From positions 1 through 64,000 of the forward strand of contig BMAH01000025.1 of NCBI GenBank assembly GCA_014132615.1: 64,000 bases of DNA, written 5' to 3'. Origin of the DNA: Gammaproteobacteria bacterium. GTDB taxonomy: Bacteria > Pseudomonadota > Gammaproteobacteria > DSM-16500. The notes under the pieces are model-generated. The model made no database searches. It had not been told where the DNA came from and saw only the letters and a program-made list of their open reading frames with translations. Shown piece after piece: positions 9,301-18,958 of this stretch. The position numbers were made by a program, and so were the translations under genes. How positions within the stretch are numbered: position 1 is the stretch's first letter; each line of letters starts with the position of its first letter.

Positions 9301-10815
9301 ATGGAACTTTTACGCTCACTCCATTTAGAAGAAAAAAATAGTGGCGCAAGTACAGGGAAACACTGGTGGTCTGATGCAAAAGACCATGAAATTATTTCAT
9401 ATAATCCTGCCACAGGTGAAGCCTTAGGCTCTGTATATCGCGCTACAGAAAAAGATTATGAGCACGTTGTTAAAGAAGCACATCGCGCCTTTTTATCATG
9501 GCGCGAAGTGCCTGCACCTAAGCGTGGTGAACTCGTTAGAGCAATCGGTAATGAGTTAAGAAAATATAAAGATTTTCTAGGCAGCTTAGTTTCCCTAGAA
9601 ATGGGTAAATCTAAGCAAGAAGGCGATGGGGAAGTACAAGAAATGATAGATATGGCCGACTTAGCTGTTGGCCAGTCGCGTATGCTCTATGGCAACACTA
9701 TGCATTCAGAACGTATGCATCACAGAATGTATGAACAGTGGCATCCATTGGGTGTCGTTGCCGTCATTAGTGCTTTTAATTTCCCTGTCGCTGTTTGGTC
9801 TTGGAATGCTTTTTTAGCTGCTATTTGCGGCGATACAGTCATATGGAAACCTTCGCCTAAAACACCACTTTGCGCTGTGGCTGTGCAGCATATTTGTAAT
9901 CGTGTTTGTGAAGAATTTGGTTATAAAGGCATTTTTTCTTTATTAATTTCAGAACAAGCAGATATCGTTAAGCAATTAGCAAACGATGAACGCATCCCTT
10001 TAGTGTCATTTACAGGTTCAACGACTGTTGGACGGGAAGTAAATACGATGGTTGCAAAACGCTTAGGTAAAGCACTTTTAGAATTAAGTGGTAATAATGC
10101 AATTATTGTCGATGAAACTACAGATTTAAATTTAGCTATTCCTTCTATCGTATTTGGTGCAATCGGTACAGCAGGTCAGCGTTGCACAACTACCCGACGC
10201 TTATTTATACATGAATCACGCTATGATCAAGTGGTAAATGCTATTACCAAAGCCTATGCAAAAATTACGATTGGTGATCCGCTAGATCAAAAAAATTTAA
10301 TGGGGCCACTCATTGATAAACAAGCGGTAGAACATTTTTTAAAAGCTGTGGCTGACGCTAAGGCACAAGGCGGGCGAATTTTATTTGGTGGAAAAGCATT
10401 AGAAAAACCAGGGTTTTTTGTTGAACCTACTGTAATTGAAGCTGAAAATAATTGGGACGTCGTGCAAAATGAGACCTTTGGTCCTATTTTATACGTTATG
10501 AAATACAAAGACTTTGATGATGCGATTGCTATGCAAAATCATTCACGATTTGGATTATCTTCCGCTTTATTTACGACTAATCTCCAACATGAAGAAATTT
10601 TCCTATCAGCCAGAGGCAGTGATTGCGGTATAGCCAATATTAATTTGGGTACTTCAGGTGCTGAAATTGGCGGCGCTTTTGGTGGAGAAAAAGATACTGG
10701 CGGGGGCAGAGAAGCAGGATCGGATGCTTGGAAAGCTTACATGCGTAGGCAAACTAATACGATAAATTGGAGCTTACAATTGTTATTAGCTCAAGGTATT
10801 AAATTCGACGTTTAA
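9301..10815 (+). CDS. 2-aminoadipate 6-semialdehyde (piperideine-6-carboxylate) dehydrogenase, ALDH7 type
   Basis: A 504-residue aldehyde dehydrogenase of the antiquitin (ALDH7) group, which oxidises 2-aminoadipate 6-semialdehyde to 2-aminoadipate with NAD. Seen are the cofactor segment ([13 protein letters not shown]), the catalytic Glu in [12 protein letters not shown] and the nucleophile Cys near residue 295 in [12 protein letters not shown]. The C-terminus has [33 protein letters not shown], which distinguishes antiquitins from other ALDHs. It lies 14 bases after the saccharopine/lysine dehydrogenase gene behind a GGAG site, so the two form a lysine-degradation operon. A weak hairpin (about 10829-10854) follows but lacks a clear T-run. 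Confidence 0.92.
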   Translation: MELLRSLHLEEKNSGASTGKHWWSDAKDHEIISYNPATGEALGSVYRATEKDYEHVVKEAHRAFLSWREVPAPKRGELVRAIGNELRKYKDFLGSLVSLEMGKSKQEGDGEVQEMIDMADLAVGQSRMLYGNTMHSERMHHRMYEQWHPLGVVAVISAFNFPVAVWSWNAFLAAICGDTVIWKPSPKTPLCAVAVQHICNRVCEEFGYKGIFSLLISEQADIVKQLANDERIPLVSFTGSTTVGREVNTMVAKRLGKALLELSGNNAIIVDETTDLNLAIPSIVFGAIGTAGQRCTTTRRLFIHESRYDQVVNAITKAYAKITIGDPLDQKNLMGPLIDKQAVEHFLKAVADAKAQGGRILFGGKALEKPGFFVEPTVIEAENNWDVVQNETFGPILYVMKYKDFDDAIAMQNHSRFGLSSALFTTNLQHEEIFLSARGSDCGIANINLGTSGAEIGGAFGGEKDTGGGREAGSDAWKAYMRRQTNTINWSLQLLLAQGIKFDV

Positions 10816-10923
10816 TGGCAGAAAGGGCTTATTCTCATAAATAGGCCCTAAATTCAACTAGGTAGTTGCAATCTAGGAAAGCTGCCATTTAATATAAGAC
10901 TTTCCCATTAGGAAAATGTATGC

Positions 10924-12384
10924 ATGGATGAATTATTTAACTCTATTTTATCCCTACCCGCACTTCCTAAAAAGGATCTTGAAAAAAATAAATGGCTTGC
11001 TGTGCTAAACAGCCTAGAAAATAAAACTTATAGCAATTTACTCGCCTACATCGCCTCCCCAGCTTATCAAGAGTCACCTCTTCTTAGCGAAAATAGCATA
11101 ACTCAATTAAAAGCCTATTTACTCCATTGGGAATCTGCAGCGGATGCTGCATTGACTTGGTATGAAAATATAGAAAAAACCTGGTTTCAACTAATTAAAA
11201 AACCTATTTGTGCTGATGATTTTATTTTTATTTTGCTTGAATTGTTACCAAGCGATTTAAAGGTATTAGCTAGCTTGCAACAACACATAGACACAGCAAC
11301 GACCATAGATTATATGACTAAACGTGCCTGCGCACTTGCACAATTAAATGTAGGAATTTGTGCAAAGATAATGGACTTATCAGCAAATTACCAACAAGCA
11401 TCTATACCGGAAGTCAAATCCGTCGTAGAGGAATTGCAAAAACAAGGTCAAATTTCACAATTAGAATTAACTTGCTCACACTATGCAGATGAATTAAGTG
11501 AAAAATTAAAAAAAATTGTGGAAGAATTAAATTACTATCAACCTGATAGTACCGCAAAAAATGGAAAAAAAGAATTTATTGCATTGATGCATGAAATTGA
11601 AGCGGGTGAATGTTCATTACTAGTTGATTCAGAATTTACCTTAGACTTGCTTGAGCGATATCTCCTCATCAACGATATAAAAAATGGCATGAAAAATCCA
11701 TACTTACTGGCAAGTGAAAAAATGACTGAATTCACTGCGAAATTTAGTCTTTATCAATCACTTTTGAAAAGAGATATCAGCCCAGAACCTAGTAATAATG
11801 AAGTTGATTCTAAAGTATATTATCTCTTTCCCTCGACTTCCGTAGAACAACAATTTATAAAAATAGCAGATAATTTGACAGAAGACGCAGAAATTTCTCA
11901 GCAAACGCTTAATGATGAAAAAATTGCTGAGTTAAATACAGCTTGCCACGACTATAAAAAGGATTTAGAAACAAATATTAAATCTATTTTAAATAATCAA
12001 CTTTTTTTTAAGAAAGGCGTTATCATCAAAGATAATGGCTTATTATTTGAAGAATTAATTAATGACATACAAATTAATAAGCAGGCTATTTTATTTAACA
12101 ACAGCAAACTTATACCATTAATAGAAAAATTTTTAATTGTGTCAGATATGCAGCACACATTAACTGATGAAACACACAAAATTACTGAAAGACTGCATGT
12201 TTTTACTATAAAATATAGTCATCAAAAATTGCTTTTGGAGAAAAATTTAAATGCTCTAGGCTATGTGAGCTTAGGCTACTACTTTAATTTAAACAAATTT
12301 TATGGATTATTTCCTAATTTTTCTCAAGAACAACAATTTTTAAAATTAGCTGAAAATGTCATAAAACCAATCTGCCCTACATGA
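10924..12384 (+). CDS. Unknown helical protein with an internal tandem duplication
   Basis: A 486-residue, mostly helical, soluble protein with no family I recognise. Residues about 177-319 and 334-478 are diverged copies of one unit. Both have I-x-x-L-(x4)-C-(x2)-Y at the beginning, then a LLERYLLINDIKN / LIEKFLIVSDMQH segment, and both close with the pattern LFP-(x5)-EQQF-[IL]-K-[IL]-A-[DE]-N. The N-terminal 170 residues do not clearly share the repeat. Ribosome site AGGA lies 10 bases before the ATG. It precedes an ankyrin gene on the same strand by 74 bases. The makeup resembles secreted effectors of intracellular bacteria, but no catalytic motif is seen. Confidence 0.7.
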   Translation: MDELFNSILSLPALPKKDLEKNKWLAVLNSLENKTYSNLLAYIASPAYQESPLLSENSITQLKAYLLHWESAADAALTWYENIEKTWFQLIKKPICADDFIFILLELLPSDLKVLASLQQHIDTATTIDYMTKRACALAQLNVGICAKIMDLSANYQQASIPEVKSVVEELQKQGQISQLELTCSHYADELSEKLKKIVEELNYYQPDSTAKNGKKEFIALMHEIEAGECSLLVDSEFTLDLLERYLLINDIKNGMKNPYLLASEKMTEFTAKFSLYQSLLKRDISPEPSNNEVDSKVYYLFPSTSVEQQFIKIADNLTEDAEISQQTLNDEKIAELNTACHDYKKDLETNIKSILNNQLFFKKGVIIKDNGLLFEELINDIQINKQAILFNNSKLIPLIEKFLIVSDMQHTLTDETHKITERLHVFTIKYSHQKLLLEKNLNALGYVSLGYYFNLNKFYGLFPNFSQEQQFLKLAENVIKPICPT

Positions 12385-12458
12385 TATAATCAGCAAAACT
12401 ATAGAGTAATACACTGGTTATTCTTACCTATCATATTCTAATAATAATGGAGGAGATT

Positions 12459-14093
12459 ATGATTACGCGTGAGGCTATTGAAGCCGCCCTACAAAATCCG
12501 GATGAGTTTAAACCATTAGTAGACATCTACCTTAACGCTATCGAAAAAAATGTAGCTATTGATAAAGATTTTTTTAATAAGCAAAGAATTCCTTGCAGGA
12601 CTTTTTTTCTACGCGAATTTCCTCCAAGTTTTGTTGAAAAATGGATTGTTACCTCTATAGAAGAAGCAGGAAAGATAGAATTTACGGTACGCCTTAATCT
12701 TGTACATTATGCTGTATGGTATAAACATTTGGGCATAGTAGAGCAATATTGTCGATTACCTAATTATTTCAATGCATTTAATGCTTATACCACAGTAGAG
12801 CTTAGTGGTAGGGCTGCAAATTTACAAGCTTGCGGCACCACACCTTTAATTTTTGCTATTAAACAAAATAATAAAAAGATATTTAAGGCATTAATTAAAG
12901 CTGGGGTTGACATAAACAAACCAGCTTTATTTAATAATCAAGAATTACCTCCCATCTGTTACGCCTTATTTAAATCCCGTTTTCATATTGCTCAAATATT
13001 AATTAATGCCGGTTGTAATTTAAAATTTAAACAGAAGGGTTTGCTGTTAGAATGTATTATTATTGGTATATCTAATAAATATAATAAAAGCATTGCTAAT
13101 ATAAATAATCTTTGTAATCTTTCTTTTTTAAATACTCTCGATGCTAACGTTCAAAGTATGCTAAATAAAGTATTAGCTATAGAAACAGAAGTTAAATTTT
13201 CTAAAAGTCAGTCCTCATTAATCGTTTCTACTCCACCATTACTAATTTATTTTTTAAATTCTAATAAATTAGGCTTTGAAGAAAAAAAAGCTTTATTTTA
13301 TGCAGCTAGGCAAAAACAGCTTATCTCAGAGCAAATGGCTATCATGCATCATTTATCACTAGAAGAAATTAGCAAATTAAAAAGTATTTTTGTAAAAAAC
13401 ACTTTTATACAATCAGCGGGAATGCTAGTAAAACTTAAAAATTTACTGAATAAACCAGGCAGTATTTCTGATAAGGAACTCCTGGCGGCAATCCATCAAT
13501 TACACCTTACTTTAGACTATACACCCATTATAATGCACGTGGGCACACAAGAGCTTATTAGGCAATTTGTGAGTTTTATTGCTACAAAAAGACTCATGGG
13601 CTCTTATCTAGAAAACTTGGCTAAACTAATTAATCATATTCCCTACGGCCGAGAAAGAAATGTTTTATTATTGAATATAGGTCAAGCCTTGGTTGCTAGC
13701 AATAAGAGCAAAGAAGCATTAAATTTTTTAACCCTCATACCTGATCCTGATGTCAATCATAGTGAAGATAGTCGGTTAAGAGAATCAGCCCAAGCTTTAG
13801 CAAACAACCTTTATGAGTCCATTAATTCTGAAAAATCTGACGCGGTACAATCTTCGCCTATTTTACTTTCACTTACAGAAATTAGAGAAAAATTATCAAT
13901 TGCTTCTACTAATGAAATTCTCGAAGAATTTGTTGAAATACCAGCTGCTTTAACATCTAGCTCTAGTAATGAAGCTTCAACCTCAGGTTCAAGCAGCAGC
14001 GTGGTTATGTACGCAACCACTTTTACTACTTTGTCTGAGGATGAGAGGTCAACATCAGACAACGGTTTCTATGGAAAGATATTTAAACTCTAA
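12459..14093 (+). CDS. Ankyrin-repeat protein with Ser/Thr-rich tail, candidate effector
   Basis: A 544-residue protein. Around residues 120-190 two ankyrin repeats are clear: TTPLIFAIKQNNKKIFKALIKAGVDIN, then PPICYALFKSRFHIAQILINAGCNL. An earlier degenerate one contains LNLVHYAVWYKHLGIVEQY. Residues 200-450 are helical with no recognised domain. The last 60 residues are low-complexity and Ser/Thr-rich (SSSSNEASTSGSSSSVV), then FYGKIFKL. The ATG at 12459 is chosen over the one at 12447 because GGAGG sits 6 bases before it. The 3' end overlaps the convergent gabD by 39 bases. Ankyrin proteins bind partners; delivery into a host cell is plausible but not shown. Confidence 0.8.
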   Translation: MITREAIEAALQNPDEFKPLVDIYLNAIEKNVAIDKDFFNKQRIPCRTFFLREFPPSFVEKWIVTSIEEAGKIEFTVRLNLVHYAVWYKHLGIVEQYCRLPNYFNAFNAYTTVELSGRAANLQACGTTPLIFAIKQNNKKIFKALIKAGVDINKPALFNNQELPPICYALFKSRFHIAQILINAGCNLKFKQKGLLLECIIIGISNKYNKSIANINNLCNLSFLNTLDANVQSMLNKVLAIETEVKFSKSQSSLIVSTPPLLIYFLNSNKLGFEEKKALFYAARQKQLISEQMAIMHHLSLEEISKLKSIFVKNTFIQSAGMLVKLKNLLNKPGSISDKELLAAIHQLHLTLDYTPIIMHVGTQELIRQFVSFIATKRLMGSYLENLAKLINHIPYGRERNVLLLNIGQALVASNKSKEALNFLTLIPDPDVNHSEDSRLRESAQALANNLYESINSEKSDAVQSSPILLSLTEIREKLSIASTNEILEEFVEIPAALTSSSSNEASTSGSSSSVVMYATTFTTLSEDERSTSDNGFYGKIFKL

Positions 14094-15512
14094 GTAGTCG
14101 TCCATGCCATATTTAGAGCCTTCTCTTCCCATACCTGATTGCTTAATTCCACCAAAGGGGGCAACTTCTGTCGATACCAAACCGGTATTGACACCCACCA
14201 TTCCGTATTCTAATTTTTCTGATACTCGCCAAACCCTATCAATATTTTTACTATAAAAATAAGAAGCTAAACCAAATACGGTATCATTCGCCATTGCAAT
14301 AGCTTCTTGCTCAGTTTTAAATTTAAATAGCGGTGCAATAGGCCCAAATGTTTCTTCTTTAGCAATTAACATATTGGATTTAACTTCAGCAAGCACAGTC
14401 GGTTCAAAAAATAATTCGCCTAAATTAGAGCGCTTACCACCGCAAATTAACTTTGCACCCTTCTCTATTGCATCATCAATGTGATGCTCTACTTTTTTAA
14501 CGGCATTGGTACTAATTAGAGGTCCAATTTGCACGCCTTCTTCTAAGCCATTACCTATTTTTAACTTTTTAACAGCTTCTACTAATCCCTTAGTAAATTC
14601 ATCGTAAACCGTGTCTTGCACCAAAATACGATTGGCACACACACAAGTTTGGCCTGAATTTCTAAATTTTGCAGTTATTGCACCTGTGATAGCAGCGTCT
14701 AAATCAGCATCATCAAATACAATAAAGGGCGCATTTCCGCCTAGCTCTAAAGAGATTTTTTTAATCGTCGGCGCACTTTGCTGCATTAAAATTCCACCTA
14801 CTCGAGTCGAGCCAGTGAAAGCAATTTTTCTTACTAAAGGATTGCTTGTTAATTCTTCCCCAATTACTTTTGCATCGCCTGTTACGATATTAAATACACC
14901 AGCAGGTATCCCCGCTTCTTCAGCAAGCACTGCTAATGCGAATGCACTAAAAGGTGTTTTTTCATCAGGCTTAACAACGACTGTACAACCCGCAGCGAGG
15001 GCAGGTGAAATTTTACGTGTGATCATAGCCGCAGGAAAATTCCATGGCGTAATTGCACCCACTACACCTATAGGCTGCTTTAATACGAGTAAATGCTGAT
15101 TAGCTTTATTGGAGGGAATAATGTCACCATAAATACGTCTTGCTTCTTCTGCAAACCATTTAATAAAGCTATTTGCATAATCGATTTCATTACGAGACTC
15201 TTGCAAAGGTTTTCCCTGCTCAAGTGTCATAATTAATGCTAAATCTTCTTTATTTTTATCGATTAATGCAGCCCAAGCCCACATTAAATCAGCGCGTTGT
15301 TTAGCAGTTAAATTTTTCCATTTTGGCCATGCATGACTAGCTGCTTCTATCGCTTTTATTGTTTCAACTTTTCCACAATCAGGAATTTCGCCTAGCAATT
15401 CCCCGTTCGCTGGATTAAAAACGGAAATTACTTTATTAGCCTCTGCCCTCACCCAATTACCGTTTATATAGCAAGTGTCACGAAACAAATTAGCGTTAAG
15501 TAATCGTTGCAT
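14055..15512 (-). CDS. gabD: Succinate-semialdehyde dehydrogenase, GabD type
   Basis: A 485-residue NAD(P)-dependent aldehyde dehydrogenase that oxidises succinate semialdehyde to succinate. The order of motifs follows E. coli GabD: PWNFPAAMITRKISPALAAGCTVVVKPDEKTPFSA (cofactor binding), LELGGNAPFIVFDDAD (general base Glu), NSGQTCVCANR (nucleophile Cys), and the closing GVNTGLVSTEVAPFGGIKQSGMGREG. Length is typical. It lies 9 bases downstream of the dual-kinase gene and may be the last gene of the waa transcript, although the function is unrelated to LPS. No gabT or gabP is nearby, so the substrate assignment rests on similarity only. Confidence 0.9.
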   Translation of the reverse strand: MQRLLNANLFRDTCYINGNWVRAEANKVISVFNPANGELLGEIPDCGKVETIKAIEAASHAWPKWKNLTAKQRADLMWAWAALIDKNKEDLALIMTLEQGKPLQESRNEIDYANSFIKWFAEEARRIYGDIIPSNKANQHLLVLKQPIGVVGAITPWNFPAAMITRKISPALAAGCTVVVKPDEKTPFSAFALAVLAEEAGIPAGVFNIVTGDAKVIGEELTSNPLVRKIAFTGSTRVGGILMQQSAPTIKKISLELGGNAPFIVFDDADLDAAITGAITAKFRNSGQTCVCANRILVQDTVYDEFTKGLVEAVKKLKIGNGLEEGVQIGPLISTNAVKKVEHHIDDAIEKGAKLICGGKRSNLGELFFEPTVLAEVKSNMLIAKEETFGPIAPLFKFKTEQEAIAMANDTVFGLASYFYSKNIDRVWRVSEKLEYGMVGVNTGLVSTEVAPFGGIKQSGMGREGSKYGMDDYLEFKYLSIETVV

Positions 15513-15521
15513 AGCGATTCC

Positions 15522-16976
15522 TTATTGAGTCTGATTTAATTCCAATTTAAATTTTTCACGCAAACTAGGTTGATCTTCAAAATTACGCAAAAATCGTTTA
15601 ATTTCTTTTTGCCATGCAAAGCGCAAGCTTGATAGAGAAGCATGCTCTTGCGCACCGTCTAAATCAATTAGCACAGGCTGTTCGCGATTATTGATTAAAA
15701 TATTTGTTATTTTTAAATCACCGTGAGTGATTTCTAATTTAGCTGTACTTCTTAGTAAGTGGACGACTCGCGCGAGCATAGCCGCCGTTTTTGCTTCTTC
15801 CTGCCTGTGCTTAGCAAAGAACAAATTAGCTTGTTCACCTGGAATATATTCCATAACAAAATACGATTTTCCTCTAAATCCTAGCAACTTTCTTTCAATA
15901 AACGCAACCGGCTTTGCTGTATTTACGCCGAACAAGTCAAATTTATGTGCCAAACACCACGATTTTCTTGCCCGCGTATGACGAAAAGTACGCCGCAATC
16001 TATGCCACCCATTTTTAATGTTATAACGTTTAACTACATATTCTCTGCCATCTAATGTCACTTTAACGACAGTCGCTGAGCGGCCTTGCTTTAACATAAC
16101 CCGGCTTGTATGGGTAAATGCTATGTCTGGATTTTTCAATAAATAATTAAATTCTTTGCCTGCATCTTTGCGTCTATACATACCCTTCATGCGCCATGTA
16201 GTTAGCTTTGCATAATCCGTGCTAGGCCTAAATATTTTTCGCAAATAACGCCGCCAACGAATTTCATTCCAATTTTTAATTAATAGAAATAAATCATCTA
16301 TATCTTGCTGTTTTAAAATCCAACCGCGGGCTTTTGCATAATAACGAAATAATTTTTCTTGATAAGCTTTTACGCCCACACCAAATTGTGCCAAGAATAA
16401 TGCTAAATTTTGCATACTAGTTTTCTTAGGCAATAAATGGGGAAAAAGCTCAATTTGCCCGCCATCTAGTGTATAAATTACTTTATCTGTTACAAGGAAA
16501 TTCTTAAGGTGCATATCGTGCTGCACCACACCTAATACGTGCTGAGTAGCAATTTCAATAATCACGGCTTGAAGTAATGGCAGTATCACTTCAATGGATT
16601 GCCTTTCTTGCCAAAGCGTATCAAGGCTATCGGCATGAAAAATTCTTTCTAAAATTAAAACATGGGTTTGTTTATCTTCAGTATAGGTTTGATAATATAA
16701 AGTGGGGGAAGGTATTTTGTTTGTCTTTAATAAATCAATTCCATTTAATTCTTTCTCTACGTGATGATAAGCTCGTTTTGCATCAAAGAATAATTTAACA
16801 ACAACTGGCTTTCCTTGCCAAACGCCAAAGGCTACTAAGCGTCGTTTAGGCATAATGCGCACTACTTTTTCTATTGCAATTTCATCACCATCTAATAATT
16901 TCAGCCTAAAAGGTGAATCAAAATTAAATTGTATGGATTGCAAATCAGACGAATTTAATCGGAGTGAATTATCCAT
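15522..16976 (-). CDS. Two-domain LPS-kinase-like protein (WapQ-like)
   Basis: About 484 residues carrying two protein-kinase-like (Kdo/WaaP superfamily) lobes in one chain. The first has VVVKLFF (Lys), then QHDMHLKNFL and TLDGGQIE. The second has EYVVKRYNIKNGWHRLRR (Lys), then THGDLKITNILI and LIDLDGAQ. Both keep H-x-D/M and DxD/DGG type catalytic loops, the second closer to the canonical HGDLK-N-DLDG. It probably phosphorylates core LPS sugars. The ATG at 16976 is preferred to a GTG at 17015 that would overlap waaP. It is 4 bases downstream of waaP and upstream of gabD. Pseudomonas core-LPS clusters carry comparable kinase genes after waaP. Confidence 0.8.
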   Translation of the reverse strand: MDNSLRLNSSDLQSIQFNFDSPFRLKLLDGDEIAIEKVVRIMPKRRLVAFGVWQGKPVVVKLFFDAKRAYHHVEKELNGIDLLKTNKIPSPTLYYQTYTEDKQTHVLILERIFHADSLDTLWQERQSIEVILPLLQAVIIEIATQHVLGVVQHDMHLKNFLVTDKVIYTLDGGQIELFPHLLPKKTSMQNLALFLAQFGVGVKAYQEKLFRYYAKARGWILKQQDIDDLFLLIKNWNEIRWRRYLRKIFRPSTDYAKLTTWRMKGMYRRKDAGKEFNYLLKNPDIAFTHTSRVMLKQGRSATVVKVTLDGREYVVKRYNIKNGWHRLRRTFRHTRARKSWCLAHKFDLFGVNTAKPVAFIERKLLGFRGKSYFVMEYIPGEQANLFFAKHRQEEAKTAAMLARVVHLLRSTAKLEITHGDLKITNILINNREQPVLIDLDGAQEHASLSSLRFAWQKEIKRFLRNFEDQPSLREKFKLELNQTQ

Positions 16977-16980
16977 GTTA

Positions 16981-17757
16981 TTATTTGCTGTGGTCACGAT
17001 ACAAATTTTCTCCACGTGCTATGACTTTTTCCCAAAAACCCATTTCTTTCATCAAACTTCTTAATGATTCGCCGCGATAAATTTTTATAAAGCGTAATAA
17101 ATCACGCTTAGTTAATCCTATATCCTTACTAGAAAAATAAAGGCCCGCTAAATCTTTTATAATCCAACGCTTAGGTATCACACGACGAATTTGCGCTCTA
17201 TGCAAATCAATCAAATACAATTTGCCATTTTCAGATTCATTCACATTCAACAAGAAATGGCATAAATAAAAATCTCTATGATTAATGCCATTTTCATGCA
17301 AGGTCTTTGCAATCTCTGCTACTTGTTTTAACCAATGCTGTTTCATTTTAAAAGTAGGCGGATGCGTAAGCCATGCTTTAGTTAAATCTTCTAAGCTCAA
17401 AACTGGCGCCAATTCTTCCATCAAAATAAAGGATTGCTGTTTAGCTGGATTTAATCCCCGCTTACCATAAGCAACCACCTTAGGTGTTAAAATACCTAAC
17501 TTTTCTAATGCATGAATGGCTTGCCATTCAGGTTGGGCGGAAATAATTGGAAAACGTAACTGGCAAATATTTTTAATAATTTCACGCCAGCCAACGCCGT
17601 GATGTTGTTTAATAAAATAATACTTTTCACCTATTAATACGCGCTGCGTTAAGCGACCTTTTTGATTTCTAAATAATTCGCCTGACAGTGACATAAAAGA
17701 TTGAAAACAATCTTTCGAGCTCTCAAAAAAAGATTGGATTGAATTATCAAGAAACAC
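16981..17757 (-). CDS. waaP: LPS core heptose(I) kinase WaaP (RfaP)
   Basis: A 258-residue cytoplasmic kinase that adds phosphate to heptose I of the LPS inner core. It follows the E. coli protein closely: KYYFIKQHHGVGWREIIKN (nucleotide-binding Lys), INHRDFYLCHFLL (catalytic loop Asp), LYLIDLHRAQIRR (metal-binding Asp), KDLAGLYFSS and RDLLRFIKIYRG. The GTG at 17757 is chosen: GGATGGGG is 7 bases upstream and the resulting length matches E. coli (265 residues). A longer reading to 17841 would lie deep inside waaG. It overlaps the waaG stop by 11 bases, so translation is coupled. Confidence 0.93.
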   Translation of the reverse strand: MFLDNSIQSFFESSKDCFQSFMSLSGELFRNQKGRLTQRVLIGEKYYFIKQHHGVGWREIIKNICQLRFPIISAQPEWQAIHALEKLGILTPKVVAYGKRGLNPAKQQSFILMEELAPVLSLEDLTKAWLTHPPTFKMKQHWLKQVAEIAKTLHENGINHRDFYLCHFLLNVNESENGKLYLIDLHRAQIRRVIPKRWIIKDLAGLYFSSKDIGLTKRDLLRFIKIYRGESLRSLMKEMGFWEKVIARGENLYRDHSK

Positions 17758-18877
17758 GCTTTTGCCCCATCCTTTCAATAATTGCTGCTGCACGCTCTGG
17801 CATACTATAAATATCTGCTCCCTTGCCAAAGGCAATACCATTGGCTGACCATTCTGCCAGCTGAGATGAGATTAGCATATGAACTAATGATTCATTAAAT
17901 TGGATTTGAGAGAAAGGGGAGGGCATGACCAATCCTGCTTCTGCTTCAAGCACATAAGGTGAATATCCGCACACATCACTAGTTAATACAGGCAATCCTG
18001 CTATGATAGCTTCAAGCAAGACTGTACCGGTATTTTCATGATAAGCAGGATGCAGCAAAACATCAGCCGCAAGATAAAAATCTGCTACATCATCGCGGCC
18101 GCCTAAAAAATGTATTTGCTTAGTAATATTTAATGATTCTGCTAATTTTAAAAAATAGTGCGGATTATCTTGCCCTATTATCCATAATTGACACCGTTGT
18201 TTAATTGATAAAGGTAATGCAGCTAATGCTTTTAATGAACGATCAACGCCTTTGGTTTTAAAACCTGAACCTACCATTAACAAAATAAAATCATTATCTT
18301 TCACACCTTGGGTACTTCGTATTTTCTGCCTAATTTGCGATGCATTGGCAGGTGCCATTCTATCTTTAGAAATACCTGGCGGCAGCATATGAAATCTTGC
18401 TGAAGGTGTTTGGTAATATTTGGCAAATACAGCTTGCTCTCTTGGGGCGATTAACATAATTTCTGTGCGGCTATTTTTATTAAACACGCTTTTCTCAAAT
18501 TTCACTTGTTGTAAGTAGCGCGGCAGTAATCGATATAAAAGATTATGTCGCTTGCGAGCACGCGCTTGATAACAAACATCCGCTGCATAATAAAGATCAA
18601 GATGAGGCATTTTATTAAAGCCCACGACTAAATCGTAATGCTCTTTATCAATGGCATGCTTAACTTGCTTTGCAAAGTAATTATTGCGCGTATGGTTTTG
18701 TAGACCTCGTACAGCAATTTTATGCACAATAAAACCAGGCACTTCCTCTCCTTCCCAGCTAGCTGTAAACACATGCACTTCATGACCTTGGTTTTGACAA
18801 ATAGTTGCAATGCGCAAAAAATCACGCTGCAAACCACCGTAGGGAAAGTATTTAAAAAGACAAAAAGCTAGTTTCAT
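17747..18877 (-). CDS. waaG: LPS core glucosyltransferase WaaG (RfaG), GT4 family
   Basis: A 376-residue peripheral membrane glycosyltransferase that adds the first outer-core hexose to heptose II. It matches E. coli WaaG from the start (LAFCLFKYFPYGGLQRDFLRIA), through VVGFNKMPHLDLYYAADVCY and FHMLPPGISKDR, to the GT4 EX7E motif (HENTGTVLLEAIIAGLPVLTSDVCGY), which binds the nucleotide-sugar. It heads the minus-strand operon waaG-waaP-dual kinase-gabD. The spacing before the ATG has no strong ribosome site. It is divergent from a lipoprotein gene, 81 bases away, so the gap holds both promoters. Confidence 0.95.
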   Translation of the reverse strand: MKLAFCLFKYFPYGGLQRDFLRIATICQNQGHEVHVFTASWEGEEVPGFIVHKIAVRGLQNHTRNNYFAKQVKHAIDKEHYDLVVGFNKMPHLDLYYAADVCYQARARKRHNLLYRLLPRYLQQVKFEKSVFNKNSRTEIMLIAPREQAVFAKYYQTPSARFHMLPPGISKDRMAPANASQIRQKIRSTQGVKDNDFILLMVGSGFKTKGVDRSLKALAALPLSIKQRCQLWIIGQDNPHYFLKLAESLNITKQIHFLGGRDDVADFYLAADVLLHPAYHENTGTVLLEAIIAGLPVLTSDVCGYSPYVLEAEAGLVMPSPFSQIQFNESLVHMLISSQLAEWSANGIAFGKGADIYSMPERAAAIIERMGQKRVS

Positions 18878-18958
18878 ATTTGCGGTTATTTCACTATGTA
18901 CTATTAATAAATTTTTCTATACTAAGCCAACTTTACATAAGACAAGGATTACATTGCC

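Noticed and set aside
10829-10854. Hairpin downstream of the ALDH7 gene as a terminator
   Set aside because: The stem has a wobble pair and is followed by AAATTCAAC, without a T-run, so it was not called.
14611-15099. 162-codon plus-strand reading frame inside gabD
   Set aside because: It is antisense to a conserved aldehyde dehydrogenase gene, with no ribosome site or domain.
18628-18837. 69-codon frame inside waaG
   Set aside because: Fully contained in a conserved gene in another frame and without a start signal.
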